Shown: positions 1-11,434 of the stretch, piece by piece
How positions within the stretch are numbered: the first letter of the stretch is position 1
How the letters are laid out: each line of letters opens with the position of its first letter
NCBI RefSeq assembly: GCF_037975245.1
Contig: NC_092576.1
Coordinates: 5,480,501-5,544,500, forward strand
DNA length: 64,000 bases
DNA from: Apostichopus japonicus
Taxonomy: Eukaryota > Echinodermata > Holothuroidea > Aspidochirotida > Stichopodidae
Direction of reading: 5' to 3'
Position numbers and translations under genes: made by a program
Notes under the pieces: generated by a model
What the model was told of the DNA's origin: nothing
Seen by the model: only the letters and a program-made list of their open reading frames with translations
Database searches by the model: none

Positions 1-716
1 GCTGTCACACGTCACAGTTATTACTTTAGGAACTACAAAGGTTGCTGCAAGTGTATCAGCCCGTAACATACGAGCCGTTTAGACCCAGAATTAGGCATGA
101 TCCCCCATACTAACAGTGTTGTTAGGACGTGCGACTCGCATCTCCGCCAGATATCACATATCCGCCCACTTCTGACTCGTGATGCCACTGCTACATTGGT
201 CAACGCTATTATCACGTCCCGTCTGGATTATGGAAATAGCCTGCTCTTTGGACTCCCCAACTCTACAATTCACAAGCTGGAACTTTTTCAAAATAATACT
301 GCTCGTATAGTTTGTAAGAAAAGGAAAAGAGACCATGTCACACCACTACTGGAATCACTGCATTGGATACCAATAGATTTTCGAGTGAAGTTTAAAATTT
401 TAGACTCGCTTTCTCTGTGTATAGTTGACTGTGTTTTAATTTGTAATATGCATACTACGTTTGGAACTATTACTTAATTCTTAGCCTTTCTTTTTAAGAA
501 TGTTTTTACTACGTTTAGTGTTCTATTTTTTATGGTTTAGTATTGGTTGTTTATTACTATATTGTTGCTTAAGGCTTTTACATGTTGTGCCTTATTGTGC
601 TATAGATATCTATAATATTAATTTTTTTTGAACTATTTGTTTTTAGAATTGACATTTGTAAAGCGCTTTGAGCAGTATTGCTGGTTATGCGCTATAAATA
701 TTACTCATATTATATG
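1..716 (+). mobile_element. CR1/L2-type non-LTR retrotransposon, 3' end of ORF2 plus tail
   Basis: The frame at 97-420 encodes the thumb/C-terminal part of a CR1/L2-type reverse transcriptase. It holds the order HLRQISHIRPLLT, ITSRLDYGNSLLFGLP and ARIV..HVTPLLESLHWIPI, typical of this family. Bases before 97 carry more of it in broken frames. The tail has the family-typical string TGTAAAGCGCTTTGAG near 658 and GCGCTATAAAT near 691, which marks the 3' UTR of such elements. The copy is 5' truncated by the window edge and the frame is interrupted, so it is inactive. Part of the tail (about 440-560) recurs at 28895-29015. The family is known; assignment to L2 rather than CR1 is by motif only. Confidence 0.8.
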
Positions 717-719
717 ATT

Positions 720-1892
720 ACACTTGGTATGTAGATCCAACTTGATGATTACCCGTTCAATGGTCGAAACCTTTGTCAACACGATAACTTATAAAATACA
801 TCTCTGTTGAACTGCACTCTTGGTATGTAGATCCAACTTGTTAGCCTAATAGAAATAACCCTATTGAGACATAAATATTTAGCTGTCAAATTAAAGATTT
901 GTACTTAATAGGCAGGTTTGCATTGTGCAAGAACCTTGCTGAGCATTCGAAATAAATAATGGCAAACATGTACGATACGGTGTGCAATGCTGTAAATTGC
1001 ATAACGTTGTCAAACGAAACATGGCAGGAAATCGCTAATCCGACCAGCTTCTGATTTGATTCTTCACCGGAAGCAAAGGAATCTTTGCGATTATGATGGC
1101 ATGTGAGAGAGAAAGAGCTTGATTAAATATCATACTCGGTACGCCTATGATGCTGATTCCCTATAGAGAGTACAGGTTGTACAAGAACTGGAACAAGAAG
1201 TGGGGACGTCGGATATGTTATGTAGATCACTGGTAAGGGTCAAATGTCTTTCAGGTTAACAGAGGTCAAAGTTTGAAATCCTTGTAAAGACAATATCACA
1301 ATAGTCTAAAGATGGATGGATGGATTTCTCTATTCTTTTGTATGATTGTATATATTATGTATTTGTATTTTCGTATCGTAGAGAAGATGGTAAACAACGA
1401 TGGTTGAATATGCTAAAAACAAGCTTACATTTTCTTTTCTTTTTTCATATATTTTTGTTCTATCACAACATAAGTTAACATATAACATAGAAGGAGATTA
1501 GAAACAAAAATTGTGAAAGGAAGCGTACTAAAAAACTTATATGGCTTGTCGGGTAGTGACTCTCCCTGAAAAAAATACAGAACTTTACATTTAGAAAGAA
1601 AACAACAAAATCAGAACAACCCCTTCCTCTCCCTTCACTCACCTTCCTCCAGAATCCCATCTCTACGGTTTACAGAAGACTTAAACATTTAAAGGAACAT
1701 CTACAACCTACTCATAAGAATAACTTTAGTACATTTAATCAGGACGATTAAGGCTGGTACAAGGGTATTGGAACAGATGTGAAGTTTGTCTTAATTTTCT
1801 AGCAGCCAATACTTATTTCAAGAGTGCCAGAACAGGAATTTGTTACCAAAGGGTTTCGTGAGATAGTAGTAACAGTTTTATTTATCGTGCCG
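720..1892 (+). repeat. 3' flank of an upstream receptor copy (unit A)
   Basis: This stretch matches the region downstream of unit C. Bases 780-840 match about 58800-58870, and 895-1892 match about 60215-61505, including the stretch around TTCTTCACCGGAAGCAAA and the run CTCCCTGAAAAAAATACAG. Homology stops at about 1892 / 61505. The A copy is shorter, with fewer units of the tandem repeat seen at 58740-60130. No exon of unit A lies in the window; its coding part would lie upstream of base 1. This shows at least three copies of the long receptor block. Confidence 0.8.
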
Positions 1893-2019
1893 CTCCAAGA
1901 TATATATATATATATATTTCTTGTTTTTGATTGCGACAGCTTTTCTCAATTAAACCCACCTGTTTTATTCCGAAATTCATCAGCAAACACATATTGAGAC
2001 TTTAAGTTCAAACATTGTA

Positions 2020-2375
2020 AAAACTTAGAAACAGCATGTCTACCATTAGTAAGCTATACTTCTTTTAAAGCCAATGATTATTTATTTTATTCTTATTTTT
2101 TATTTGGCGGGGGGGGGGTTGAATATTGTTGTCAAGGTTATCTATTTCTCCTTACATTGCAACAATTTTTTTTTTGGGGGGGGGGGGCAATTATGTATAT
2201 ATTTGGATGATTTCAAGAAATATTTGAAGGTAGCGGAGGTGCGAATATGCATATTTCGCAAGTGTAGAATACACATACTGTTCAGTGTTACTCGGAGATA
2301 CCTAACGTTATGTGGTATAGTGATCAGGTAGACTAGGCCGACATGACACACCCGCCAAAGTCAACTACAGTATAG
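2020..2375. repeat. Intergenic repeat R1, copy 1
   Basis: About 2030-2370 is similar to 39720-39995. Both contain TTGGA(T/C)GA(A/T)TTCAAGAAA, a GCGGAGGTGCGA stretch, AATACACATACT and TATGTGGTATAGTGATCAGG. Copy 1 contains two long G runs (2108-2118 and about 2176-2188) directly after T-rich tracts. No coding role is recognised. Confidence 0.6.
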
Positions 2376-3049
2376 TATAACGAGCATACGAGGACAACGT
2401 TGGTATAGGTAACCATCGTATTGACCTGTGGTGTTCATGAACAGTGTAAATTCAGATTAGTTATACATAGCAACAGGATTATCGCCACCACCAGGACTAC
2501 AGTTCACCGTTACGTATCAGGAAACTGGAAAAAATGTAATCAAAGATTCTTGCTACATCTACAGAAAACTCTACGAAATCCCAAACGTCTTTATTCCTAC
2601 ATGTTATTGGTGAGAAAGGTCTTACACTAAACAATACCTTCACATTCGAAACTGCCGGTACGGAAACACTAAGTGATGTGGTCTTTACGTCTAGAAAAAA
2701 GTCTAACAAGCTGAGCGCTACCTGTCACTGGATAGCTGACAAGTTGGCCTTTCATGGTACCATCAATTTTCCGTATCATGACCATGCAGATTGTTTGCTA
2801 CGAGAGCCATGACGTTTTCTTCACTTGTAAACAAACCACTTTGCTCAGTCGTAAACAATTTTTGTACGCTGCTCCTGTGAGGGCTACAATGGTCAAAAAT
2901 TGCCTAAATTTTCTTAATGTTTGAACCACATGTGCTTCCATTCATCCTCTTAACATCCACGCCACAAAAAAAAAACAGATCCTTATTGATAACATAGCAA
3001 AAGAACTGTTCTTCTGCTTCTTATTGGCACTTTTCCTAAAGGAGAACAG
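2376..3049. other. Unassigned stretch, possible decayed coding remnant
   Basis: No gene is recognised. Around 2610-2800 one frame gives a short Ser/Thr-rich peptide (NNTFTFETAGTETLSDVV, then ATCHW) that has the feel of an extracellular domain. It has no convincing domain signature or splice borders, so it is recorded only as a possible relic. Confidence 0.2.
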
Positions 3050-3420
3050 CAGGGCGGGTATTATATATACGTACTTCTTTTGTCATTTCTGCGTTCCATA
3101 CGAATTATCTGTGCAACGCGTATCGTTGTGTGGATTTTTTTCGGATTTGACGTCATTAACCTTTTTTGTTTTGGCATTCTGATAGAATAATGCTAACGCT
3201 TCGTTGAAGTTTGTCATGGCGCTTCTAACTAGGCCCAGAACACAAAAAGACAAAGCCTAGTTTACAATAGAATGTTTATTTACTTTATATGACTCAGCAT
3301 GCGTCAAGGTGTACAGTAGCTACGCTTGTATTATCATGAATTCCATAACAATAAGTCATAGCCTATTCACATTGCTTGGACAATGAAGAGGCTAATTATA
3401 TATATAGCTGCGGTAACGAG
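3050..3420. repeat. Intergenic repeat R2, copy 1
   Basis: This matches 42460-43090. Shared strings include GCGTTCCATAC, ATCTGTGCAACGCGTATC, the GTAGCCTAG/AAGCCTAG segment and TTTATATGACTCA followed by AACAGTAGCTA/TACAGTAGCTA. The other copy has about 330 extra bases in the middle (near 42632-42985). R1 and R2 occur in the same order before both long receptor units. Confidence 0.55.
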
Positions 3421-4585
3421 GCAGTGCTCATAATACCAAGTAGAATTTGTTATGTTAAAGCAGCCAAGCCTTGAAAAGAGTGAATGACGTTTGCGTTGTA
3501 CGGCATAAAGCCATATCATTTGTACGTCTTCATACATACATTGTGCATTCGACTCTAATATTAAATTTGACTTTATCCGTTTTTTTTCTCGAAAGAGTCG
3601 GTGTAATTTTTACAACAGAGACATGTTATGGCTACCAGAGTGGTAAGAATTATACTCCTGCATTAAGAAACAACTTTGAACGTTTTTTCGCCTCTAATGA
3701 CTCAAGCACGTGGGGCGACAATCGATGTTACTATGTAGTAACGTAAGGCCTAGCCAATAATGCAGCAATACCATTGACATTTTAGGTATAAGCCTAAAAA
3801 TCTTACAGCATAGCTTTTTAGTAGTACAGTACTAATACTGTATGCATTTTGTATTCATATAGACTAACATTAGGGCTAATGTAATTTAAAACTTGGCCAG
3901 TGTGATATGGGTATTACATTAGGTGCTTACGTGTCAATAAGATTACTTTGTCATTTGCCCAGTTCTTAGTGCAGTGGTGTATACCAGGAAGAAAATTTCC
4001 ATATGTTTGAGATATTTTCAAGACATGAATTTCATTCCTTATGGCAATTTGCATGCTTCATGGTTTATTTGATATTCTATCATAGTTGTGGAATGTTAAT
4101 AGGCTACCTGTTATGCTGTTCAGGAGGGAGCCTAAATAAAACATTTCTAATGCTTTGTAATGTTGTATTTAACAGACCTTGATATGTTTTTTCTACTCGC
4201 TTTACTTCTATTTCAAAGTTTTTGATCATTTTATTTTGTGTTTTATTATTATTTTTACTATGTTCTATTTACGTTTATATGTTTGTAATTTCTGTTTTCT
4301 TCTATTGTAAATTTTGTAAGAGGGCCTCATTAGGGCCTCATAGCATTTTTTTGTATCTCTACATGAGTTTACCCTTGAATGGTGAAACTAAAATCTGAAT
4401 GTGAATACTAAATGTTCACCTCTTCAATTAGATGATGATTGAACAAGAGAATTTGCAAACATGACTGACCAAAAGAAAATATATAACATGATATAGGCTT
4501 TCTACCTTGTAAAATGATTATAGATTCAAGTCATGTTAGAAATGACTTCACTATGATGAAGGAATGTTATGTATGTTGGTACTGT
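3421..4585. other. No gene seen
   Basis: AT-rich sequence with no supported gene. The longest open frame (3471-3746) has no recognisable domain and no homologous counterpart in the other unit. Confidence 0.5.
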
Positions 4586-4589
4586 ACCT

Positions 4590-5800
4590 GAACAACTTAT
4601 TAGCGAATTTGGACAACTTCGAAAACGCTCGATGATGGCACCTTTAATCCTCCTCTGTCCCTGCGTCTTAGAATCAGTGAATACCTTGGAACATTCACAG
4701 CAGAATATGGATGGTCTTTAGCACTCTCAGAGATGGATTTAAACATTGATTTTGCACAGTCCATGCATTCCATATCTTGTGTAATTCTTCGAGAGACATA
4801 ACCAGCAATATAGTAGGGGCAGTTTTTTTACATATCAGTTGGATAGTTTATGAACTGAAGACTCAGTAATGTCCTGTTATCTGGTAGTCTTGGTAAAGTG
4901 GTGCCATTTCTCACCGGTGGTGCTCGTCTCCGGCTAGTCTTCAGTTGCAAATGGATTCTTGGAGGCTATCAAATATGAAGCTGTTTTCCAGAAGAACTTG
5001 TTGAAATCAATGTTTTTATAAAAACACTTCTCAATGACCAAAAAAATTGTCGTGCTGTTGGATATTGTTCCATCCACCACGTTGCCTAACTTTATTGAAA
5101 AAAAAAATCTAAATAATCTTGTGAGAACTTGTGCGTTTAAATATAATGAAGCTGGTTTGTCAACCTAGTTAGCAAAGTCTTGCTGAAACTCTTTGTTGAC
5201 ATAATAGTTATGATGAATCCAACTCCTGTTGTTTTCATTCTTTTGGAATGAAGAAAGCATCCACTAGCAGCTTTGAGGCTTTCAAGAATTTTACAGCAGC
5301 TACTGAACCAGCCAGTCCATTCTGCTTTGGAATGTTTCCGCAAGGGGCGTTTACAAATTTTTCTGATGGTGCCTTGGAGTTGAGTTTATCAAATAGTATA
5401 TCAATGATTCGAATGAATTCAATAGTCCCTTGACTACAATCATATGATGGGATCTTCATATCTTCTCGCAGAAAGTCAATGGCATCCGCGACAGAGGAAC
5501 TCGGTGTCTGTACAGCTAAGCTTACATTCATTTTGAGTTTTCTCCATTAAAGGTACTTTGCTGTGTGTATTTCTCATCAATTTAAGCATGTGACATGCAT
5601 CAAACATTATGTACACATTTTCATTTGGGAGGGTAGGATGAGGAAAGATTGACTGCCAATAAGGGAATGAAAGTCTAGCTCCAAGAATCTTTGCTGTGGA
5701 TTGATTGGTGTAGCAGCCTTCAAATGTGAGACAATGGACGCTCCTTCTATGTTCAGTTAGAATTCCAATACATTGGTTAATCAACTGGGCTTGAGCTTGA
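4590..5800 (-). mobile_element. P-element/THAP9-like transposase remnant
   Basis: Read on the minus strand, 5784-5140 encodes broken pieces of a P-superfamily transposase. One piece has VYIMFDACHMLKLMRNT, a family hallmark (FDACHMIKLxRN). It is followed, in another frame, by SVADAIDFLRED, then GTIEFIRIIDILFDKLNS, then GFIITI. The more downstream part (about 4830-4760) encodes NCPYYIAGYVSRRI and a Cys pair (ECMDCAK), as in the family's C-terminal region. Frameshifts and stops separate the pieces, and no THAP zinc finger or terminal repeats were found. Its left end abuts the point (about 5803) where homology between receptor units B and C begins, so it sits where unit B's first exons should lead in. 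Confidence 0.75.
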
Positions 5801-6074
5801 ATTTATTTGTAAGGGACAAGCTACAGTGTCAATTTCTTATTGAAATATAAATTATTCGCAAAGTGTGGTCTTCCAGATGAACAATAAATTAGCAGCTTAG
5901 TGTGAACTGCATTGAGTAAGAAAGATCTTTAACAAAGAAGACCGACTTCCTTGCGACCTTTAGTTGTTTGTGAAACCAACTAAAGTTATAAAAAGTATCC
6001 ATATATATATATAGGCCTAATGTTTTCTGGTTGGACAATATTACTTTATATGTCTTCCTTTCCACAATTTGCAG

Positions 6075-6725
6075 ACAAACCACAGGAACCGTACCCAACC
6101 ATTGATGCCACTGGATGTGACCAGAAATCATTATGCTTTTTAGATTTAAACGCTGCTTCCAGTTTAAGTTGTAATGTTTTACGAGTAGGTGAAGTATTAG
6201 ATGATTTGTCATGGAAGTTAAGAACTAACACTGGGGATGGACAGATCTCTTCTCAGTCGAAAAATGTAACAACCAGTGTCAATGAATTACAGTCTTACCA
6301 TTCTGTTGTAGATATTTCGTTACAAACCTCTCTCTCATTACGTTTATATGTCTGCGTAGCGAGAAGCAATGTGTCTGAGGTAGGTAACAATGAATCAACG
6401 ATACTGGTTGAAAGCGGGAAACTGGAAGCATCTAGCGAACAGCTGCTTGTAACTCCTAATGAAAGAGTTATTATGAACTGCGGGGAAGATGTGTCCTTCT
6501 TTGTATGGAAAAAAGTTGGTCAAACGGAAGAAATTATTGCATTTGGAACTAAAGGTATGAGTGAAGTTATGATGCCTGATGGATTCACATTGCAAGATAG
6601 CTCTCTTATCATAAACACGGTTGGAAATCCTACCTTGGGCACGTACACGTGTGTTTATAGCACTGACGGTGTTGCAACGAAATTTACATCAACTGATGTA
6701 ACTTTTCAGGATGTAATTTTTCAGG
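6075..6725 (+). CDS. Unit B exon: two immunoglobulin domains
   Basis: The exon encodes 217 residues with two Ig-like folds. The first has Cys33, Trp47 and Cys94 (SLSCNVL, LSWKL, YVCVAR); the second has Cys136, Trp145 and Cys193 (VIMNCGED, FFVWKK, GTYTCVYS). It would be extracellular and has several N-x-S/T sites. The acceptor is CACAATTTGCAG just before 6075; an upstream ATG at 6020 lies in the intron and is not a credible start. I chose the donor GGTAAG (exon end 6725) because it ends in phase 1 and joins the TM exon in frame; a GTAATT donor 13 bases earlier breaks the TM frame. The exon has exactly the length of its unit C partner (651 bp). Confidence 0.85.
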
Positions 6726-6963
6726 GTAAGAAGTTAGTTAAATGCAAGAACTTCCCAATAAATATCTTTATGTGCAGGTGACATTATATGTCACAGTGGT
6801 GTTACAGTAAGTAAACGTAAAATGATCGAATGCTGTTGTTGTTTTTATTTGGAATTGAAAAAAGAAGTGTTGCTAATATAGTGACGTATTTTAAAAACTA
6901 TCAGCTACGTATGTAATTTTACTTTGTATGCGGTGTTAAGTTCTTGATACCTATTTGACATAC

Positions 6964-9193
6964 CAGGCGCGTATCCAGGATTTTCAAACCCGGGGGGCGC
7001 GAATTACTATCTAAGCGGAGCGCCACCATCGGTTGGCGCGCAGCGTACAAGAAAATTTCTTGTTTTGAAACCCCCCCAGATCACCGGAAACGGCACTTCT
7101 CGGGCTTGAAATAACCAACCAGATGTACACTTTTTGCCTGAGAACCAGGTATTTCCTAATAGTTTTTTTTTCCATCCATAACCTTTTTGAAGTTTGTCAA
7201 CCCGGCACACATCATGTTCGACCTGATGGCATCTCCTGTGGGTCTTTGCTTTTGTAGGTGATTCTACGTCGCTGCCCAGAATACCCGTCAGCCCCACTTT
7301 TCAAGGTTTTAAGCCCCATATTTGTTCAGAATTTGAAAATTCACATTTCTCGTGAATAAACTCACTTGAAAACATACCCATAATGTTGTACAAAATATCA
7401 TCTATGGACAACCAATATAGAAAAACTTCCTTGAACCCCTAACAGACCGGTGAAAATTGCACGAGTAGAGTGAAGTGTGATGCAGGTCAGAAATGTGATG
7501 TTGGTCAGAAATTTTCTTAAATTCTAAATTTTTCTAAAATTCAGACACAGTTAATTTATTGGTGTAGAAACATTAAAACCTCTTATAACGGCTATTATAA
7601 AACTTGGTTGAAGGAAATGAAAAAATAGCAGATATTTCCGAAAGCGAACACTACACACATAGGCGTAGGAGGCGCGGCGGCAGTGGCGGAGCTAGGGGTA
7701 TTGGTCAGGAGTGGCGAGAATGGTCTGTAGGAGCGCTTTCGACACTATCTAAGCGGAGCGCCACCACTGGTTGGCGCGTAGCGTACAGAAATTTTTTGAA
7801 TAAAGATACTCCCTAGATCGCCGGAAATGACCCTTTCCGGGCCTGGCTAATTTGCAGATAAACGAAGAATAAGGTGTCATCGCCAAATTACACCAAGAAA
7901 ATGTGACAAATGTCAATAAGTAGATGAGAGCGCAATAAAAAAGTTAATAATCTAGAATAAGTAAAAAGTGGTAAAGAGCTGAAAAAGGCGCCAGCAGTCC
8001 ATTTGAGTCCGTCAGGGGGGCATCCACCCCCCGACCGTATGGACGCTCCGCCACTGCGCGGCGGGGGTGCAGCCCCTAATTCGCCATTACTAATGTAAAA
8101 GAGAGTTTTGACATAATTGGACCTCCATGCTTTTCATACATCTACATGAGACATGTCGTTGTTTACATTAGCATCCCGCGAAATACTGCGCAATTTGAAC
8201 GTACGGTACATGATGGCATGCGATTCAATAATCGATACTTGCTTATATGATATTGACATGAACACGTTGAACGCGCGCTTCGCGCGCGAAAATTTTTGGT
8301 TATATTTTCAGGCAAGTCGGACAGTTTTGAGGCTTTTCATCCTGGAACGCCATTTTCATGTTCACTGATATGATGTAATATCTGCTGTTTGCGTTACAAA
8401 TTCGAACAGGCGCGTAGCGAGGAATTTGCCAATTGGGAGGGGCGAAGCCTGTAGGCAAATTATCTAAGCGTAGCGCCACCATAGGTTGGCGCGAAGCGTA
8501 CAAGAAAATTGTGGCCGAAAATGCCTCCCAAATCGCTGGAAATGGCACTACCCAGGACCATTTGTTAGCGCGAAGCGTACAAGCAAATTTTGGCCGAAAA
8601 TGTCTCCCAGATCGCTGGAAATGACACTTCCCAGGCCTTGTAAGTTGCCTCTAAGCACTTTCTATTTTGAAATTACTTAGCGATATCATTTAAAAAAAAA
8701 TGCTGAATGGGGGGGGGGCGGGCGGTGCCCCCATCCCAAAATGCGTCATGTTCCCCGACGACACGGTCGAGTTCGAGACCAGCCACAGTTGGTTTCATAG
8801 CACAATTCTACACACGCGTTATGATAGACCATATATAGTACATATATAGATCATTAGTGAGAGAGGAAAATGGAAACGTCAAAAAATGGAGTTGTCGGTG
8901 TAAGGGGTAGGGTGAGTCACACTTTTACGAAATCATTGATCCGTCACTGGCTACCCTTCAGCGCTGTAATGATGTCACTGTTCCTCTTTCTCTCTCCGGT
9001 GTCTTCGCGTTTTCTTTTACTCCCTCCTTTTCTCCTTTTTCTCTCTTTCTTCTTTTTCTTTTCCCTTCCTTCCTCTCCTTCTCCTCTTTTTTCCCCTCGT
9101 TTTTCCTTTTTTCTTCTCTTTTTTTTCTCTCCTCTTTTTCTTACCCGGGGGGCGCGCGCCCCCAACGCCCCCCCCCCCCTGGATACGCACCTG
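6964..9193. mobile_element. hAT-like non-autonomous DNA transposon in unit B intron
   Basis: The insertion is absent from the same intron of unit C (near 49845). Its ends are inverted: CAGGCGCGTATCCAGG at 6964-6979, and the reverse complement of CAGGTGCGTATCCAGG at 9178-9193. It is flanked by CATAC on both sides (6959-6963 and 9194-9198). A 5-bp duplication and CAGG ends fit the 5-bp hAT group, but the superfamily is an inference. The interior is GC-rich and repetitive: segments around AGCG(G/T)AGCGCCACCA and TTGGCGCG recur at 7013, 7750 and 8465. A polypyrimidine tract fills about 8985-9140. No transposase frame is present. A second MITE is nested inside (7681-8056). Confidence 0.7.
7681..8056. 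mobile_element. Nested hAT MITE with 8-bp target duplication
   Basis: A 376-bp element with 12-bp perfect terminal inverted repeats CAGTGGCGGAGC. It is flanked by an exact 8-bp direct repeat CGCGGCGG (7673-7680 and 8057-8064). The 8-bp duplication plus CAGTGGCGGA ends is the classic hAT signature. It has no coding capacity and sits inside the 6964-9193 element, so it is the younger of the two. Confidence 0.85.
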
Positions 9194-9338
9194 CATACCG
9201 TTGTATATCATTCACATGCATGTTTGGGCTACTATGAACCTATTTATTATAGCTGTGTTGATTTGTTATCTGGAGATGATGTCAACTTGTATCTGGAATT
9301 GTTGATGTCCATGTTTTGACTATTTCTTGGTATTTCAG

Positions 9339-9518
9339 AGGAGGAACGACGAACTGGTTGGGATGTTGTTGTTGTTGTTGCTGTTGTTGTGTTATTTGTG
9401 ATGACGAGTTGCATCGTCGTACTTCTGATCGTGGCCTACCACAACCTCAGCAGCAGCCGCCGCAGCAGCATCCGCAGCCGCATCCGCCGCAGCAGCCGCC
9501 GCATCCGCCGACTTATAG
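9339..9518 (+). CDS. Unit B exon: transmembrane helix and basic juxtamembrane stretch
   Basis: The acceptor TATTTCAG precedes 9339 and the donor is ATAG/GTAAAT. Read in phase 1, the exon begins EERRTGW, then a Val-rich hydrophobic run (DVVVVVAVVV, LFVMTSCIVVLLIVAY) forming one TM helix of about 23-27 residues. A stretch almost entirely of Arg, Ser and Ile follows (SSSRRSSIRSRIRR and onward), the stop-transfer and juxtamembrane part. GTT repeats encode the Val run and CGC/AGC repeats encode the basic run, so both are microsatellites. The C copy of this exon is 48 bp shorter, exactly 16 codons, keeping frame. Open frames in the other two phases here are artefacts of the trinucleotide repeats. 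Confidence 0.8.
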
Positions 9519-10934
9519 GTAAATAATTGATTAATCACAAATGTCAATCTTACTCCGAAGTATCTAATATACTTCTGTTTAATTGATTCTGTACAGGTTT
9601 CTTTTTTTATCAGACTGTTGTCGACGCTGACTTAGATAACTCTAGAGGGTGAAATCATTTTCTCCTATTATGAGTCTCTGCCAAAGGATTTATACTTAAA
9701 ATACTTCGAAGCCATTGCAATCTGTGATCCCTGGAGATCTGGTTCAGCCTTTCCTTGCCCCACCAATGGCTGTGTTCCCATTGTTGATATAACATTGTGT
9801 TAACTCCAATTGTAGCATGAGGGGTGGATGGGGTCTTCCAGAGCAATAATTGGGAATCTCTTACATATGACATCCCCCGTACACTTTTGATTAAGCCTCT
9901 CCGAGATGCTCTTTATGACCTCTCAACCCTTCCTGGTATAGAATTCTTGAAATGCTCTCCTGTGATTCCTGCTCTACTATGTGCGTGTAATCCTAGCTAC
10001 AAACCTTAGCACCTACTTTCTAGTGCACGTCGTGTTTCAATTAATTGTATTTGGAACGCAATACATTATTTCATTGTTTCACTACAAATAAGAGCAGTTT
10101 GCGGTGTAGCCTTGGTGACAATAACCACAATCAGACTAAAACCACATAAATGTAATGATGTAAGCCCAACGGACCCATAATACGATTAGAGGTCTTGGTG
10201 AAAGCAAACTGTTACAAGAACTACAGATTTCTCATCAAAATGTGAATACTCTAACCTATTTATGCTGATTAAAATGTTTGTCACTCTCCATATTAATAAC
10301 AATATATGGCAATATATCAGTTATAGCAATACACTCATGTAAATATTCTTGTTACAATCAGGTCACTTCCCTTTCCGCAAGTAGTCTGGGGAGAAAGTAA
10401 GGATATGCTGAGAAACTGAATCATTAGATGAATGTAACTTGATGATAATATCCAGCAAAAAAGTCAGCATAACTTATTCGTTCAAACACACCGTTCAAAT
10501 TCAGACTTTTGTCAACGATGTACGTAAATGGATTAAATGGATTAAATAGATTAAAGTGTTATTTGAACGTTAACATACATGGTCATCCTGACATAAAATA
10601 GGTAATTAAAGATCAGATCCGTTGCCTTTTAAAGGTATGTTAAGTCCCACTGACTGAGAACAAGTCACACTTTGGCTGTATTCGTATGATCAGCACTATG
10701 ACAATGAGATGATCACTTAGTATATTTATGCTTCATAAGCTTCACATAAAGAGTGATGCAGGTCATTTCTTTAGATCAGAATTCAAGTTGTCCATGCAGT
10801 TCCCATGAAAACGTGTGACTCATATTTCACAGATCTCAGGCGTCAAGTTATGTATATAACTATACATTATCTTACCTAACGTATTCAGAAGGTCTTTAAT
10901 TATTAATACTTTTATTTCGCTGTTAGAACTACAG

Positions 10935-11084
10935 CTTACAATACTCAGATGAGAAATACAGTTTATATCTTATCCGCAACAGAGAATCATTCTAACGATC
11001 GACAGAGTACAACAGTAGCAACACAACAGCAACAACATCAACTACTCAAACCTACGAAAAAGGTGACAGAAGAAGAACTAAAAG
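10935..11084 (+). CDS. Unit B exon: cytoplasmic juxtamembrane segment
   Basis: Acceptor AACTACAG, donor AAAG/GTATCG; phase 1 at both ends, 150 bp. The peptide is polar, with a Gln-rich patch (QQQQHQ) from CAA/CAG repeats, and ends KKVTEEELK, which resembles the acidic segment leading into a kinase-like domain. The unit C partner is 147 bp and otherwise collinear, but carries an in-frame TAA. No stop occurs in the B copy. Confidence 0.7.
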
Positions 11085-11236
11085 GTATCGAAGCTATCTA
11101 TATTGACTTGATTACTGCATGGATTATTTACATCTTTCAATCACTGTGCATTTAATTTTGACGTAAGAAGCGATACGTTCTCAGTTTGGATTAGTAAGTT
11201 TCCTGCACTGCACTTGCATATAAATTTAAGTTAAAG

Positions 11237-11434
11237 TGACCCAGAATGAAATAGAATACGACTGTAAGACTATTACTCATGAATCGGCCTTGTTCTTTCA
11301 TTTTAAAGCCTTGTGTAAAAAAGTTATAATTTCGAAAGACCAAACTCGAGATGTTCACGATGGGACAGTGAAGAGGTTGAAGGAAGCATCTGAAAGACAG
11401 GTGAAAAACTTTTTACAAGAATTTCTAATATTAC
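11237..11434 (+). pseudogene. Unit B exon, first part: divergent kinase N-lobe-like segment, cut by Gypsy
   Basis: Acceptor TTAAAG; phase 1 entry. The segment reads like the first strands of a kinase N-lobe: LFFHFKALCKKVIISKD then DGTVKRLKEASERQVKNFL, comparable to the beta-3 strand and alphaC start of tyrosine kinases. No glycine loop (GxGxxG) is seen. The usual VAVK is replaced by TVKR, so normal ATP binding is doubtful. The frame is ended at 11434 by the 5' LTR of a Gypsy element; the rest of the exon resumes at 20034 or 20038. Kinase relationship is an inference from motif order. Confidence 0.55.

Noticed and set aside
6020-6074. ATG at 6020 as the start of the Ig protein
   Set aside because: The sequence before 6075 is an intron with a good acceptor; the partner in C has a separate upstream Ig exon joining in phase 1.
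6712-6725. Alternative donor GTAATT that would avoid the stop in unit C
   Set aside because: It ends in phase 0 and puts the TM exon into a frame with a stop in unit B, while the GGTAAG donor joins in frame.
8870-9319. 149-residue Phe/Leu/Ser/Pro frame and its antisense Lys/Arg frames
   Set aside because: They fall on a polypyrimidine tract inside a transposon; no domain.
9316-9522. Cys- and Pro/Gln-rich open frame over the TM exon
   Set aside because: Wrong phase of trinucleotide repeats; the phase-1 reading gives a TM helix and matches unit C and the splice sites.
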